A stretch of 64,000 bases of DNA, from NCBI RefSeq assembly GCF_041915215.1, contig NZ_JAYSBV010000001.1. One strand, given 5' to 3'. The notes under the pieces are model-generated. The model saw only the letters and a program-made list of their open reading frames with translations, had not been told where the DNA came from and ran no database searches. The stretch's first letter is position 1. The number at the start of each line of letters is the position of its first letter. Made by a program: the position numbers and the translations under genes. The stretch comes from Zoogloea sp021286885. GTDB taxonomy: Bacteria; Pseudomonadota; Gammaproteobacteria; Burkholderiales; Rhodocyclaceae. This document shows, in pieces, positions 31,755-41,691 of the stretch.

Positions 31755-34118
31755 TCAGGAAGACTGCGGGCCCGTTTCGGCACTCCGGAGACGCAAGGCA
31801 TTGCCCACCACGCTGACCGACGACAAGCTCATCGCCAGCGCCGCGATCATCGGCGAGAGCACAAGGCCATAGGCCGGATAGAGCACGCCCGCGGCGATGG
31901 GAACACCCAGGGCGTTGTAGAGAAATGCGAAGGCGAGGTTCTGCCGCATGTTGCGAACAGTGGCCGCGGAGAGCGCACGGGCACGGGCAATGCCGCGCAG
32001 GTCGCCTTTGACGAGGGTGAGCTGCGCACTGTTCATGGCCACATCCGTGCCGGTCCCCATGGCGATGCCGACATCCGCCTTGGCGAGGGCTGGTGCGTCG
32101 TTGATACCGTCGCCGGCCATCGCCACGACATGTCCTTCCTGCTGCAGTCTTTCCACCAGGGCGAGCTTGTCGGCCGGCTTGACCTCTCCGTAGACTTCGT
32201 CGATCCCAAGCTGCTGCCCCACTGCGCGTGCGGTGGTGAAACCGTCACCGGTCGCCATCACCACGCGCAGTCCGGCGGCCCGCAGGTTCGCCAGGGCTTC
32301 CGGTGTACTCGCCTTGATCGGGTCGGAAATGGCCAGCAGTCCGATTAAATGCCCGTCGCGTGCAAGATGGATCACGCTGGCTCCCCGTTGGCGAAGTGGA
32401 TTGAGCTCGGCGGTGGAGTTGAGCGCCACGCCCTCCTGTGCCATCAACGCCGCATTGCCAAGTGCCAGGCGACGGCCTCCCACGATGCCCTGGACGCCGA
32501 TGCCGCTCGATGACTCGAACGCATCGACCTTATCGAGCGTCAGTCCCCGCTCGCGGGCCGCTCGCACGATGGCATCGGCCAGCGGGTGCTCGCTGCCCTG
32601 GTCGAGGCTGGCCGCAAGGCGAAGGATCTCGTCCTCGCCCATGCCTTGCAAAGCGATGGCCCGCTCGAAGGCGGGACGCCCTTCGGTCAGCGTGCCGGTC
32701 TTGTCGACGATCAGCGTGTCGATCCGGCGCAGATGCTCGATGGCCGCCGCATCGCGGAACAGGATGCCCTGGGTGGCGGCTTTGCCCGTGGCCACCATGA
32801 TCGACATCGGCGTCGCCAGCCCGAGGGCGCAGGGACACGCGATGATCAGTACCGACACCGCACTGATGAGCCCGAAGACCCAGCCTTGCTGCCCCCCGAA
32901 CAGCCCCCAGGCAAAAAAGCTGGCGACGGCGATGGTGACCACGGCCAGCACGAAGTAGCCGGCCACGCTGTCGGCCAGCCGCTGCATCGGCGCACGGGAG
33001 CGCTGGGCCTGCGCCACCATCTGGACGATCTGTGCCAGCATGGTCTGGGCACCGACCTTCTCCGAGCGAATGACGAGACTGCCCGAGGTGTTCAGCGTCG
33101 CACCGATCACCGTGTCCGCCACGCGCTTGCTGACCGGCAGCGGCTCACCGGTGAGCATCGACTCATCAACCGCACTGCTACCTTCCACCACCACGCCATC
33201 GACCGGGACCTTTTCACCCGGTCGGACTCTCAACAGATCACCCACATGGACGTGGTTGAGGGGAATGTCCTCCTCGGTACCGTCGGCCCGGATGCGTCTT
33301 GCGGTCTTCGGAGCCAGGCCCAGCAGGGACTTGATCGCCGCCGAGGTCTGCGAGCGGGCGCGCAGCTCCAGCATCTGCCCCAGCAGCGTCAGCGAGATGA
33401 TGACGGCGGCCGCTTCGAAGTACACGCCGATCCGACCATGGACCATGAAGGACTCCGGAAAGAGCCCAGGCGCCAGCGTGGCGACAACACTGTAAAGAAA
33501 GGCTGCGCCGGTACCGAGGCTGATCAGCGTCCACATGTTTGGACTGCGATGGAGCACCGACTGCGCTCCCCGCACGAAGAAGGGCCAACCGGCCCACAGG
33601 ACGACAGGAACGCTCAATCCCATCTCCACGCCGCTACGCACCGCGGGCGATACGCCGCTCAGCTGATGTCCCGCCATCGCCAGCACGACCACCACCAGGG
33701 TGAGCGGCAGGCTGAACCAGAAGCGGCGCCGGAAATCCCGGTATTCGCCGGTATCGTCTTCAGCCGCCAGTTCCGGCATCACCGGTTCGAGCGCCATGCC
33801 GCATTTCGGACAGTTGCCGGGACCGATCTGGCGGACTTCCGGGTGCATCGGGCAAGTGTATTCCGCCTCGGGATCCGCCTTCGGCGCCGAAACCTGCGGC
33901 TGGACGTAGCGCGGTGGATCGGAATCGAACTGGGATTTGCAGTGACTGCTGCAGAACCGATAGGTCGCGCCCGCAAATTCGCTCTGAAAGGCCGACTCGG
34001 GTTTGACCTTCATTCCGCAGACGGGATCTGTCGCTGTCTCCGGCCCCGTAGCGTGGGGACCAGAGGGGGAATGAGAGTGGGCATGGTCGTGACGATGCCC
34101 GGAAGCGGCGGAGGTCAT
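31755..34118 (-). CDS. P1B-type ATPase with YHS and metal-binding N-terminus (Cu/Ag export)
   Basis: A 787-aa heavy-metal ATPase. The N-terminus has a His-rich start (HRHDHAHSHS), a YHS domain (DPVCGM at 31-36) and a heavy-metal-binding module (CPMHPEV at 89-95, CPKCGM at 103-108) in place of HMA domains. The pump core follows with CPC at 428-430 (IACPCALGLATP), phosphorylation Asp472 (DKTGTLTEG), ATGDG and GDGINDAP. This layout is typical of SilP/CopB-like or CopF-type pumps in cus/sil islands that move Cu(I) or Ag(I) to the periplasm for Cus. GGAG lies seven bases before the ATG. It is the second copper ATPase in the window, unlike CopA at 22719 in its sensor domains. Confidence 0.93.
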   Translation of the reverse strand: MTSAASGHRHDHAHSHSPSGPHATGPETATDPVCGMKVKPESAFQSEFAGATYRFCSSHCKSQFDSDPPRYVQPQVSAPKADPEAEYTCPMHPEVRQIGPGNCPKCGMALEPVMPELAAEDDTGEYRDFRRRFWFSLPLTLVVVVLAMAGHQLSGVSPAVRSGVEMGLSVPVVLWAGWPFFVRGAQSVLHRSPNMWTLISLGTGAAFLYSVVATLAPGLFPESFMVHGRIGVYFEAAAVIISLTLLGQMLELRARSQTSAAIKSLLGLAPKTARRIRADGTEEDIPLNHVHVGDLLRVRPGEKVPVDGVVVEGSSAVDESMLTGEPLPVSKRVADTVIGATLNTSGSLVIRSEKVGAQTMLAQIVQMVAQAQRSRAPMQRLADSVAGYFVLAVVTIAVASFFAWGLFGGQQGWVFGLISAVSVLIIACPCALGLATPMSIMVATGKAATQGILFRDAAAIEHLRRIDTLIVDKTGTLTEGRPAFERAIALQGMGEDEILRLAASLDQGSEHPLADAIVRAARERGLTLDKVDAFESSSGIGVQGIVGGRRLALGNAALMAQEGVALNSTAELNPLRQRGASVIHLARDGHLIGLLAISDPIKASTPEALANLRAAGLRVVMATGDGFTTARAVGQQLGIDEVYGEVKPADKLALVERLQQEGHVVAMAGDGINDAPALAKADVGIAMGTGTDVAMNSAQLTLVKGDLRGIARARALSAATVRNMRQNLAFAFLYNALGVPIAAGVLYPAYGLVLSPMIAALAMSLSSVSVVGNALRLRSAETGPQSS

Positions 34119-34146
34119 GGCAGCTCCTTATGTGTGTGCGTCGAAT

Positions 34147-34797
34147 TCAGTTGGGGGACCGACGCTCCTTGAAAGCCGGCCACCATCCGGGGGTTCTGCG
34201 CATGTAGTCGCGATACGCATCGCCGAAAGTCTCCAGCGCCTGCGATTCCTCCCGCTTGGCAAGACGGACATAGGTCACGAGCAAGACGGGAAAGAGAATC
34301 AGCGTCAGCAAGGTTGGCCACTGAAACAGGAAGCCGATCATGATCAGGATGAAGGCGGCGTACTGGGGATGACGGATGCGGCCATAGGGACCGGTGGAGG
34401 CCAGTCTCCCGGCTTTCTGCGCCTCGTAGAGCACCGGCCAGGCGTCCGCGAGTAGCCAAAAACCGCCGATGATGAAGAGGCTGGACAGGATGTGGAAAGG
34501 ACCAAAGTGGGGATTGGCCTTCCACCCGAAAATCATTTCCGGCAGATGCCCCGCATCATGGGAGAGCCAGTTGATCCCGGGAAAATGCTCCGCGAGCCAA
34601 CCCGAGAGCAGATAGATGGTCAGCGGAAAACCATACATCTCGGTAAACAGCGCGACGACAAACGCTGAAAACAGGCCCAGCGTGCGCCAGTCCTGTTTGC
34701 TCTTCGGCTTGAAGTAGCTCGCGGCAAACAGGATGAAGAAAAGCGAATTGATGACGACCAGCGCCCACAATCCATAATCACCGTCATGGCTGTTCAT
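34147..34797 (-). CDS. Isoprenylcysteine methyltransferase-like membrane protein
   Basis: A 216-aa inner-membrane protein with about five helices and the C-terminal signature of the ICMT/PEMT family: GPYGRIRHPQYAAFILIMIG, then REESQALETFGDAYRDYMRR, where RHPQ and the late Glu pair form the cofactor pocket in relatives. Substrate is unknown. Members are frequently found in copper or silver gene clusters. The start at ATG 34797 has GGGAG upstream and overlaps the end of the DUF2933 gene by 14 bp; the longer frame from 34851 is unlikely. Confidence 0.82.
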   Translation of the reverse strand: MNSHDGDYGLWALVVINSLFFILFAASYFKPKSKQDWRTLGLFSAFVVALFTEMYGFPLTIYLLSGWLAEHFPGINWLSHDAGHLPEMIFGWKANPHFGPFHILSSLFIIGGFWLLADAWPVLYEAQKAGRLASTGPYGRIRHPQYAAFILIMIGFLFQWPTLLTLILFPVLLVTYVRLAKREESQALETFGDAYRDYMRRTPGWWPAFKERRSPN

Positions 34798-35047
34798 GGT
34801 GATCTCCCTTGTCTTCGGCCACATGGTCATGCCTGTGGCCATGGTGCCCATGCATGAAGCGGTGCATCAGGGGACAGGCCAGCACCAGCAGATAGGGCAG
34901 AACGCCGAACAGATGGGCACGGTGTTCCGCCAACAGGTAGAACAGGGCCATCGCGGCAAACAGCCACCACATCCATCGACCGCGGCGGTGATGAACGTGG
35001 GCCTGGGCATCCGTTCCAGTTTGAGACGATTCACGGGAGTCGATCAT
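34784..35047 (-). CDS. DUF2933 small membrane protein
   Basis: An 87-aa protein with a His-containing N-terminus, two short helices (WMWWLFAAMALFYLLAEH and LFGVLPYLLVLACPLMHRF) and a strongly His-rich tail (MHGHHGHRHDHVAEDKGDHH). This is the DUF2933 pattern, a small protein commonly next to Cus/Sil and P-type ATPase genes. The role is unknown; the cytoplasmic or periplasmic His tail could bind copper. AGGAGG lies seven bases before the ATG at 35047. It overlaps the methyltransferase-like gene, so the two are co-translated. Confidence 0.82.
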   Translation of the reverse strand: MIDSRESSQTGTDAQAHVHHRRGRWMWWLFAAMALFYLLAEHRAHLFGVLPYLLVLACPLMHRFMHGHHGHRHDHVAEDKGDHHEQP

Positions 35048-35074
35048 CACGGCCTCCTAAAGTGAAGGACACAC

Positions 35075-35563
35075 TCAGCGCGGCGTGGGCGGCCGGTTGC
35101 AGCAAGCCTGGGGCCCGGTGCGGGCCGCGTTCTGCAGTTCATTGTGCTCGGTGAAGCGCCACAGGCTACGGCGCAGTGCGTGTAGGCCACCTTTCAGGAC
35201 GATGCCCGCCGCCTGTATTTCGGCTTCGATCTGGGAAAGGGACACCCGGCGCAGGTCATAGTCGATGTGCAGCCGATCCGCCTCGGCCCGAATCGCGCTC
35301 ACCCCCATCATTGCCTGGAGTCGGCGGCAGGTCTCGTCAAGGGCTGCACCCGTCGCGATGCGCAACAGGCGGCGCTTGGGCATGGCCCGAATATCCTCCC
35401 CGCGGACTGCACCGGCGAATAAGGCCGGTGCCTCCAGAAAGTGCGCCAGGCACTGGGCCGAGCAGAAATGGAAGGTCACCCCATGGTAGACCGTGGTGTG
35501 AGCGCCATCACTCACCGTCATGCCGCACACTGGGTCCCGTTGGGTTTGCGTGCGCGCGTTCAT
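35075..35563 (-). CDS. YHS-domain protein with HMA-like C-terminal region
   Basis: A 162-aa cytoplasmic protein with an N-terminal YHS domain (RDPVCGMTVSDGAHTTVYHG, then FHFCSAQCLAHFLE; Cys pairs for metal) and a C-terminal beta-alpha-beta stretch (LHIDYDLRRVSLSQIEAEIQ) like a heavy-metal-associated fold that lacks the CxxC motif. It resembles the detached N-terminal half of the YHS-type ATPase at 31755. AGGAGG lies six bases before the ATG at 35563. A much longer frame to 36004 is only the shadow of cusA. The gene follows cusA by 20 bp. Confidence 0.8.
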   Translation of the reverse strand: MNARTQTQRDPVCGMTVSDGAHTTVYHGVTFHFCSAQCLAHFLEAPALFAGAVRGEDIRAMPKRRLLRIATGAALDETCRRLQAMMGVSAIRAEADRLHIDYDLRRVSLSQIEAEIQAAGIVLKGGLHALRRSLWRFTEHNELQNAARTGPQACCNRPPTPR

Positions 35564-35583
35564 CTGAGCCTCCTTGTTTATGG

Positions 35584-38500
35584 CTACCCCTCCAGCCCAC
35601 GTCCCAGCCGCCATTGCTTGACCAGCGCGTAGATGGCCGGGATCACGGCGAGGGTCAGGACGGTGGAGGAAATCATCCCGCCGACCATCGGTGCGGCGAT
35701 GCGGCTCATCACTTCCGAGCCGGTGCCAGTGCCCCACATGATCGGCAAGAGGCCGGCCATGATCGCGACGACCGTCATCATCTTCGGGCGGACGCGCTCG
35801 ACGGCGCCTTCCATCACCGCCTCGTACAGGTCGCCCACGTGGGGTGCGCGGCCTTCCTCGCGGCAGCGGGCCTTGAGCGCTTCCCAGGCGTGATCCAGGT
35901 AGATCAGCATCACCACACCGGTCTCCGCCGCCACGCCAGCCAACGCGATGAAGCCGACCGCCACCGCGACGGACAGGTTGTAGCCGAGCAGCCACATCAG
36001 CCACACGCCACCGACCAGCGCGAAAGGCACCGACAGCATGACGATCAAGGTTTCGGTGATGCGCCGGAAGTTCAGATAGAGCAGCAGGAAGATCGTCAGC
36101 AGCGTGATCGGGATGACGATCTTCATCTTCTCGATCGCGCGCTCCATGAACTCGAACTGGCCGCTCCAGGTCACGTAGTAGCCCGGCGGGAACTTGATTT
36201 GCGCGGCGACGGCCTTCTTGGCATCCGCCACGTAACCGCCGATGTCCCGGTCACGGATGTCCACAAAGATATAGGCCGACAACAAGGCGTTCTCGGTGCG
36301 GATGCCCGGGGTGCCTTTCGCCACCATGACCTTCGCCAACTGTCCCAGCGGCACCATCGTGCCCCCCATGGTCGGCACCAGCACTTCGCGGGCGATCTGC
36401 TGCGGGTCGGAACGCAGCTCACGCGGGTAGCGCACCGTGACGCCGAAGCGCTCGCGGCCTTCGACGGTGGTGGTCACCATCTCGCCGCCCAGCGCGCTGC
36501 CGATCACATCCTGCAGGTCGCCGACGGCCAGGCCGTAGCGGGCCAGTTGCTCCCGGTCGGGCTCGATGTTGAGGTAGAAGCCGCCGGTGATGCGCTCGGC
36601 GAAGGCGCTGGTGGTGCCCGGCACCGTTTTGACGACCGCCTCGATCTCTTTGGCCAGTTTCTCCATTTCAGCGAGATCCTTGCCGAAGACCTTGATGCCG
36701 ATCGGCGTGCGGATGCCGGTGGACAGCATGTCGGTGCGGGCCTTGATCGGCATCGTCCAGGCATTGGCGACGCCGGGGAACTGCAGGGCCTTGTCCATTT
36801 CTGAGATCAGCTTGTCGGTGGTCATGCCCGGCCGCCATTCGGATTGGGGCTTGAGGTTGATGACGGTCTCGAACATCTCCGTCGGCGCCGGATCGGTCGC
36901 CGTGTTGGCGCGACCGGCCTTGCCGAACACCGACTCCACTTCCGGGAAACTCTTGATGATTTTGTCCTGGGTCTGCATCAGCTCGGCAGCCTTGGTGATC
37001 GACATGCCCGGCAGGGAGGCTGGCATGTAGAGCAAGGTGCCTTCGTTCAAGGTCGGCATGAACTCCGAGCCAAGACGCGAGGCCGGATAGATCGACACGC
37101 CCAAGGCGAGCATTGCCAGTACGATGGTCAGCTTCTTCCAGCGCATCACTGCTGCGATGATGGGCCGGTACAGCCAGATCAACACCCGGTTCACCGGGTT
37201 CTTGGCCTCCGGCATGATCTTGCCGCGGATGAACAGCAGCATCAGCACCGGCACCAAGGTGACGGACAAGAACGCGGCGCCGGCCATCGAGAAGGTCTTG
37301 GTGTAAGCCAGCGGCGAGAACAGCCGGCCTTCCTGACCTTCCAGCGTGAACACCGGCAGGAAGGAGACGGTGATGATCAAGAGCGAGAAGAACAGCGCCG
37401 GGCCGACCTCCTTGCAGGCGGCCAGCATGGCTTCGAAACGCTCGTTGGTGGTGTGGCCATCCGGCAGGCGTTCCAGGTGCTTGTGGGCGTTCTCGATCAT
37501 CACGATGGCGGCGTCGATCATCGCGCCAATCGCAATGGCGATGCCGCCCAGGCTCATCAGGTTGGAGTTCATGCCCAAGAGGCGCATGGCGATGAAGGCC
37601 ATCAGCACGCCTACTGGCAGCATCAGGATCGCCACCAGCGCGCTCCTCACATGCAGCAGGAAGACCACGCAGACCAGCGCGACGATCAGCGACTCTTCGA
37701 TCAGCGTGCCCTTGAGGGTCTCGATGGCCCGGTGGATCAGCTCGGAGCGGTCGTAGACCGTCTGCACCGACACGCCCTCCGGCAGGCCGGGGCCGATTTC
37801 GGCGATCTTGTCCTTCAGGTTGTGGATGACCTCCAGCGCGTTCTGGCCGTAGCGGGCCATTGCGATGCCGGCCACCACTTCGCCGTCGCCGTTCAGCTCG
37901 GTGAGGCCGCGGCGTTCGTCCGGCGCCAGTTCGACGCGGGCGATGTCGCGGACCAGCACCGGTGTGCCGCCCTCGGCCTTGACGACCAACGCGCCGATGT
38001 CGTCCTTGCCGCGCAGGTAGCCCTTGCCGCGCACCATATACTCGGTCTCGGCCATCTCCACCACACGGCCGCCCACGTCGCGGTTGGAGTCGCGGATCAC
38101 CTGGGCGACCTTCATCAGCGGAATGCCGTAGGCGCGCAGCTTCACCGGATCGACGGTGACCTGGTAGGTCTGCACGAAGCCGCCGATGGAGGCCACCTCG
38201 GCAACGCCGTGGGCCTTGGCCAGCTGGTAGCGCAGATACCAGTCCTGGATGGTGCGCAGCTCGGCAAGCGTCTTCTCCTTGGCGATCAGCGCGTATTGAT
38301 AGACCCAGCCAACACCGGTGGCGTCCGGCCCGATCTGCGGTGTCACGCCCTTGGGCATGCGGCCGGCGGCAAAGTTGAGGTATTCGAGGACCCGCGAGCG
38401 GGCCCAGTAGATGTCGGTGCCGTCTTCGAAAATGATGTAGACGAAGGACGCACCGAAGAAGGAGAAGCCGCGCACGACCTTCGATTTGGGCACCGACAGC

Positions 38501-38718
38501 ATGGCCGTGGTGAGCGGGTAGGTCACCTGGTCCTCGACCACCTGCGGCGCCTGGCCGGGGTATTCGGTGTAGACGATGACCTGCACGTCGGAGAGGTCGG
38601 GCAGCGCGTCGATGGGCGTACGCAGCACCGCAAACACCCCAGCCGCGAGAATGAACAGTGTGGCGAGCAGAACCAGGAAGCGGTTCCGGCCCGACCAGTC
38701 GATGATTTGGGCCAGCAT
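35584..38718 (-). CDS. cusA: CusA/SilA-type RND efflux permease
   Basis: A 1044-aa heavy-metal RND pump with 12 membrane helices and two large periplasmic loops. The proton-relay segment GGIAIAIGAMIDAAIVMIEN is intact, as are the loop stretches TLLYMPASLPGMSITKAAEL and WTMPIKARTDMLSTGIRTPI that mark CusA/SilA/CzcA. It takes Cu(I)/Ag(I) from the periplasm to outside together with CusB and CusC, driven by protons. The frame extends to 38841, but the ATG at 38718 (MLAQIIDWSGRNRFLVLLAT) is the family start, with AGGA upstream. The gene follows cusB by 13 bp. Cu/Ag rather than Zn/Co is inferred from the CusF partners. Confidence 0.95.
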   Translation of the reverse strand: MLAQIIDWSGRNRFLVLLATLFILAAGVFAVLRTPIDALPDLSDVQVIVYTEYPGQAPQVVEDQVTYPLTTAMLSVPKSKVVRGFSFFGASFVYIIFEDGTDIYWARSRVLEYLNFAAGRMPKGVTPQIGPDATGVGWVYQYALIAKEKTLAELRTIQDWYLRYQLAKAHGVAEVASIGGFVQTYQVTVDPVKLRAYGIPLMKVAQVIRDSNRDVGGRVVEMAETEYMVRGKGYLRGKDDIGALVVKAEGGTPVLVRDIARVELAPDERRGLTELNGDGEVVAGIAMARYGQNALEVIHNLKDKIAEIGPGLPEGVSVQTVYDRSELIHRAIETLKGTLIEESLIVALVCVVFLLHVRSALVAILMLPVGVLMAFIAMRLLGMNSNLMSLGGIAIAIGAMIDAAIVMIENAHKHLERLPDGHTTNERFEAMLAACKEVGPALFFSLLIITVSFLPVFTLEGQEGRLFSPLAYTKTFSMAGAAFLSVTLVPVLMLLFIRGKIMPEAKNPVNRVLIWLYRPIIAAVMRWKKLTIVLAMLALGVSIYPASRLGSEFMPTLNEGTLLYMPASLPGMSITKAAELMQTQDKIIKSFPEVESVFGKAGRANTATDPAPTEMFETVINLKPQSEWRPGMTTDKLISEMDKALQFPGVANAWTMPIKARTDMLSTGIRTPIGIKVFGKDLAEMEKLAKEIEAVVKTVPGTTSAFAERITGGFYLNIEPDREQLARYGLAVGDLQDVIGSALGGEMVTTTVEGRERFGVTVRYPRELRSDPQQIAREVLVPTMGGTMVPLGQLAKVMVAKGTPGIRTENALLSAYIFVDIRDRDIGGYVADAKKAVAAQIKFPPGYYVTWSGQFEFMERAIEKMKIVIPITLLTIFLLLYLNFRRITETLIVMLSVPFALVGGVWLMWLLGYNLSVAVAVGFIALAGVAAETGVVMLIYLDHAWEALKARCREEGRAPHVGDLYEAVMEGAVERVRPKMMTVVAIMAGLLPIMWGTGTGSEVMSRIAAPMVGGMISSTVLTLAVIPAIYALVKQWRLGRGLEG

Positions 38719-38731
38719 GATGGATCCTGTG

Positions 38732-40351
38732 TCAGTGGCCTGCGTGGGGATTGGCAGCCGGCGCCGAAGGGGCCGCCTTGCCGGCAGGGGTTGCCGAGGT
38801 GATGACCCATTCGCCGGGCTGGCGCTCGACGAATTCAACATCCACCTTAACGCCCGGCTTCAAGGCCTGGAGCAGCGAGGGATTGGCCACCTTGAACTCC
38901 ATGGTCATCGCCGGCCACTTGAGGCTGGCGACCGGGCCGTGACTCAGGCTGACCGTCCCGTCCTTGGCATCGACACTGCCCACCGTGCCTTCAGCCCGGT
39001 GCCCGGCCGCTTGGGGCGCCGCCGCAGGCTTCTCGCCGTCCTTTCCGGACTTCGGTGCTCCACCATGGCCCGAATGACCAAAGCCACCGACCGCGGCTTT
39101 CAGGTTGCTTTCCGCATCGATCAGGAAGTTGGCGGCGACAACCACCTTTTCGCCGGCCTTGACGCCATCCATCACTTCGATATGGTTCTCGCTACGACCA
39201 CCCAGCTTCACGTCCCGCGGCTCGAAACGGCCTTCGCCGTGCGCGACGAGGACGATCTGGCGAGTGCCGCTATCAATCACCGCCGAGTTGGGCACGGTCA
39301 CGACCTGGCCCTTGCCCTCCACCGGCACTTCTACCTGCGCAAACATCGCGGGTTTCAGGAGTTGCCCCGGGTTAGCGAGCTCCACGCGGACGGGCACGGT
39401 CCGCGTTTCCGCATTCAAGGTCGGATAGACATAGCTCACCTTGCCCTCGAAGACCTTGTCCGGATAGGCATTGATGCGCACCTTGGCGAGGCTGCCGGTG
39501 CGGACTTGCCCGATGTCCTGCTCGAAGACGTCGGCGACGATCCATACCGACGACAGATCGGCGACCTGGTACAAGGTGTCGCCGGGCATGAAGCGCGTCC
39601 CTTGCAAAGCCTTTTTCTCGGTGACGATACCGGCCACCGGCGAGCGGAAGGTCAGCGTGCGCTTGGTGGTGCCGGACTTGGCGAGGGCACGGATCTGCTC
39701 TTCCGAGATGTCCCAGTTGCGCAGGCGCAGCAGGCTGGATTCGGCAAGCTGCTTCATGCCGCTCTGCGCTTCGCTGCCGGCGCCCTTCAGCGCTTCGACG
39801 CCCTGGGCGGCGATGGCGTATTCCCGTTGGGCGGACACCAGTTCCGGGCTGTAGACCTCGAACAGCGGCTGTCCCTTGGCGACTGGCTGGCCGGTCACGT
39901 TCACGTGCAGGCGCTCGACATAGCCCTCGAACTTCGGCGAGATCGCGAAGCTGCGCCGCTCGTCGATCTCCACGCGGCCAGCGGCGCGCACCGTGCGGTC
40001 GAGGCTGCGCAGTTCGGCCGCTTCGGTGCGCACGCCGAGCTTCTGGACCTTTTCGGTGCTGATCTTGATCGCGTTGGCGGCCGCGGGTTCGTCATCCGCT
40101 TCGCCTTCATAGACCGGGATGTAGTCCATCCCCATCGGGTCCTTCTTGGGCGTCGGCGAGGTGTCTGGCAGGCCCATCGGGTTGCGGTAGTACAGCAGCT
40201 TGCGCTCCTTCTTTGCGCCCTCTGCCGGTGCCGCAGCGACCGGGCTCGCAGTATGCTCATGATTTGCCGACGGGCGCTGGCCCAGCCAGTAGCCGCCACC
40301 GGCAGCCAACGCAACAGCAAGGCCGACCGCAATGCCTGTGCCTGTTTTCAT
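38732..40351 (-). CDS. cusB: CusB periplasmic adaptor fused to a C-terminal CusF domain
   Basis: A 539-aa membrane-fusion protein: an N-terminal anchor (MKTGTGIAVGLAVALAAGGG), a metal-binding YYRNPMGLPDTSPTPKKDPM stretch (54-73) with the conserved methionines, lipoyl/hairpin/beta-barrel adaptor domains, and then, after a Gly/Pro linker, a complete CusF-like domain (about 454-523). In the CusF part His471, Trp479, Met482 and Met484 (SHGPVASLKWPAMTMEF) reproduce the Cu(I)/Ag(I) site with its stacking tryptophan. CusF normally is a separate chaperone that hands metal to CusB; the fusion tethers donor to acceptor. It ends in a His tail (NPHAGH). The start overlaps the cusC stop by 4 bp. Confidence 0.94.
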   Translation of the reverse strand: MKTGTGIAVGLAVALAAGGGYWLGQRPSANHEHTASPVAAAPAEGAKKERKLLYYRNPMGLPDTSPTPKKDPMGMDYIPVYEGEADDEPAAANAIKISTEKVQKLGVRTEAAELRSLDRTVRAAGRVEIDERRSFAISPKFEGYVERLHVNVTGQPVAKGQPLFEVYSPELVSAQREYAIAAQGVEALKGAGSEAQSGMKQLAESSLLRLRNWDISEEQIRALAKSGTTKRTLTFRSPVAGIVTEKKALQGTRFMPGDTLYQVADLSSVWIVADVFEQDIGQVRTGSLAKVRINAYPDKVFEGKVSYVYPTLNAETRTVPVRVELANPGQLLKPAMFAQVEVPVEGKGQVVTVPNSAVIDSGTRQIVLVAHGEGRFEPRDVKLGGRSENHIEVMDGVKAGEKVVVAANFLIDAESNLKAAVGGFGHSGHGGAPKSGKDGEKPAAAPQAAGHRAEGTVGSVDAKDGTVSLSHGPVASLKWPAMTMEFKVANPSLLQALKPGVKVDVEFVERQPGEWVITSATPAGKAAPSAPAANPHAGH

Positions 40352-41622
40352 AGATCTTCTCCGAGAATGCGTTCGATGTCGGCCAGGCGGATCTGAGCCT
40401 CGGCCTGGGCCTTGATTTGAGATTGCCGGGCTTGGCGAATCTGCCGCTGGGCGTCGAGCAAGGTGGCGAAGTCCACCTTGCCGGTCTCATAGCCGGCCAG
40501 GGCCGCCTTGAAAGTGAGTTCGGATTGCGGCAAGAGGCTCGTTGAGGCCAACGCCTCGGTACGGCGAGCCGCATCGAAACCGGACAGGTTTTCGGCCAGA
40601 TCGCCCAGAACCTGATTGGCGGTCGCATCCCGGCGCGCTTTGGCGGCGGACAGCATGGCCTCGGACTCCCGCTCCTGGGCCCGGCGGCTGCCCTGCTGTA
40701 GCGGCAGGTTCAGTTCCACCATCAATTCCCATTCACGCACCGCGCCCTGGTACTGGATCGGCGAAATGCCCAGCGTGAAATCCGGGTAACGGTTCTTGTA
40801 AGTGAGTTCGCGACTCTTCTCCGCCGAGCGAATGCGGGCTTCGTCCGCGAAGATCTGCGGGTTCCTTGTCCTGGCCCGCTCTTCCAGGGTCGTCGGATCG
40901 AGCTGAGCGGGCGCGGGTAGTGTCCGCAGGCGTTCCGGGGCTGCCAAGGGCGAAGACGTCGGCCTTGCAAGAAGCGCGTTCAGGCGCGCCTGCAGTTGCC
41001 GACGTTCGTTCTGCAGGGCGACCAACTCATTTTTCATGCTGGTCTGCTCGACCTGGGCGCGGATCACGTCCTGCTGAGCGGCCAGACCGCCGGCGTAGCG
41101 CACCTGGGCGATCTTCTCGAGACGGACCATCAGGTCGAGGATTTCGCGGGTCAGCTGTTCGTTGCGGTAGACGTACTGGAGCTGGGAGTAGGCAGTCTTG
41201 ATGCGGGCGGCCAGTTCCGCCCAGGTGCCGCTGGCACGCCCTTCGGCGCCGCGGGCATCGAGTTCAGCGATCTCCCGCTTCAGATCCCGCTTGCCGAGCC
41301 AGGGCACGTCCTGCATCAGCAGGTAGCGCGTGCTGCCGACCTGGGCCGGCAGCAGCGCCGGATTCTGTTCGCCCATGCGCGTGATGTCGCGCAGTTCGGT
41401 ACGAAACTTCGGGTCGGGCAGTGCCCCGGCAGGCACGATGCGCTCTGTGGCGGCGTCCGCTTCAAACCGCATCGCCGCGTAGTCGGGGTTGCGACTGCGG
41501 GCATAGTTCAGTAGCGAGTCCACGTCGGCGCCGATCGGGGCCTCCTGTGCCTGGGCCACCCAACTGAATGCGCCGAACAACGCGATGGCCGCCCACCGCG
41601 TCCGTCTGCCTCGTATTCTCAT
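40348..41622 (-). CDS. cusC: CusC-like outer-membrane efflux channel
   Basis: A 424-aa TolC-family protein with a Sec signal (WAAIALFGAFSWVAQAQ), two repeated OEP helical/strand units and the LLDAQRQIRQARQSQIKAQAE coil typical of the second repeat. There is no lipobox Cys, unlike E. coli CusC, so it resembles TolC/CzcC-like channels used with RND pumps. It supplies the outer-membrane duct for CusBA. ATGA overlap with cusB indicates coupled translation. It is the first gene of the cusCBA set; 70 bp separate it from cusF upstream. Confidence 0.9.
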   Translation of the reverse strand: MRIRGRRTRWAAIALFGAFSWVAQAQEAPIGADVDSLLNYARSRNPDYAAMRFEADAATERIVPAGALPDPKFRTELRDITRMGEQNPALLPAQVGSTRYLLMQDVPWLGKRDLKREIAELDARGAEGRASGTWAELAARIKTAYSQLQYVYRNEQLTREILDLMVRLEKIAQVRYAGGLAAQQDVIRAQVEQTSMKNELVALQNERRQLQARLNALLARPTSSPLAAPERLRTLPAPAQLDPTTLEERARTRNPQIFADEARIRSAEKSRELTYKNRYPDFTLGISPIQYQGAVREWELMVELNLPLQQGSRRAQERESEAMLSAAKARRDATANQVLGDLAENLSGFDAARRTEALASTSLLPQSELTFKAALAGYETGKVDFATLLDAQRQIRQARQSQIKAQAEAQIRLADIERILGEDL

Positions 41623-41691
41623 GTTCCACTCCCTGAACGGTGACGCCTGGAAGGCGGGGACTTCCCCGCGCTTCCGACATCACGATGCAAC

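Noticed and set aside
35564..36004. Extension of the YHS protein to 309 aa
   Set aside because: The added part is an Arg/Gly-rich shadow of cusA; the ATG at 35563 with AGGAGG is the real start.
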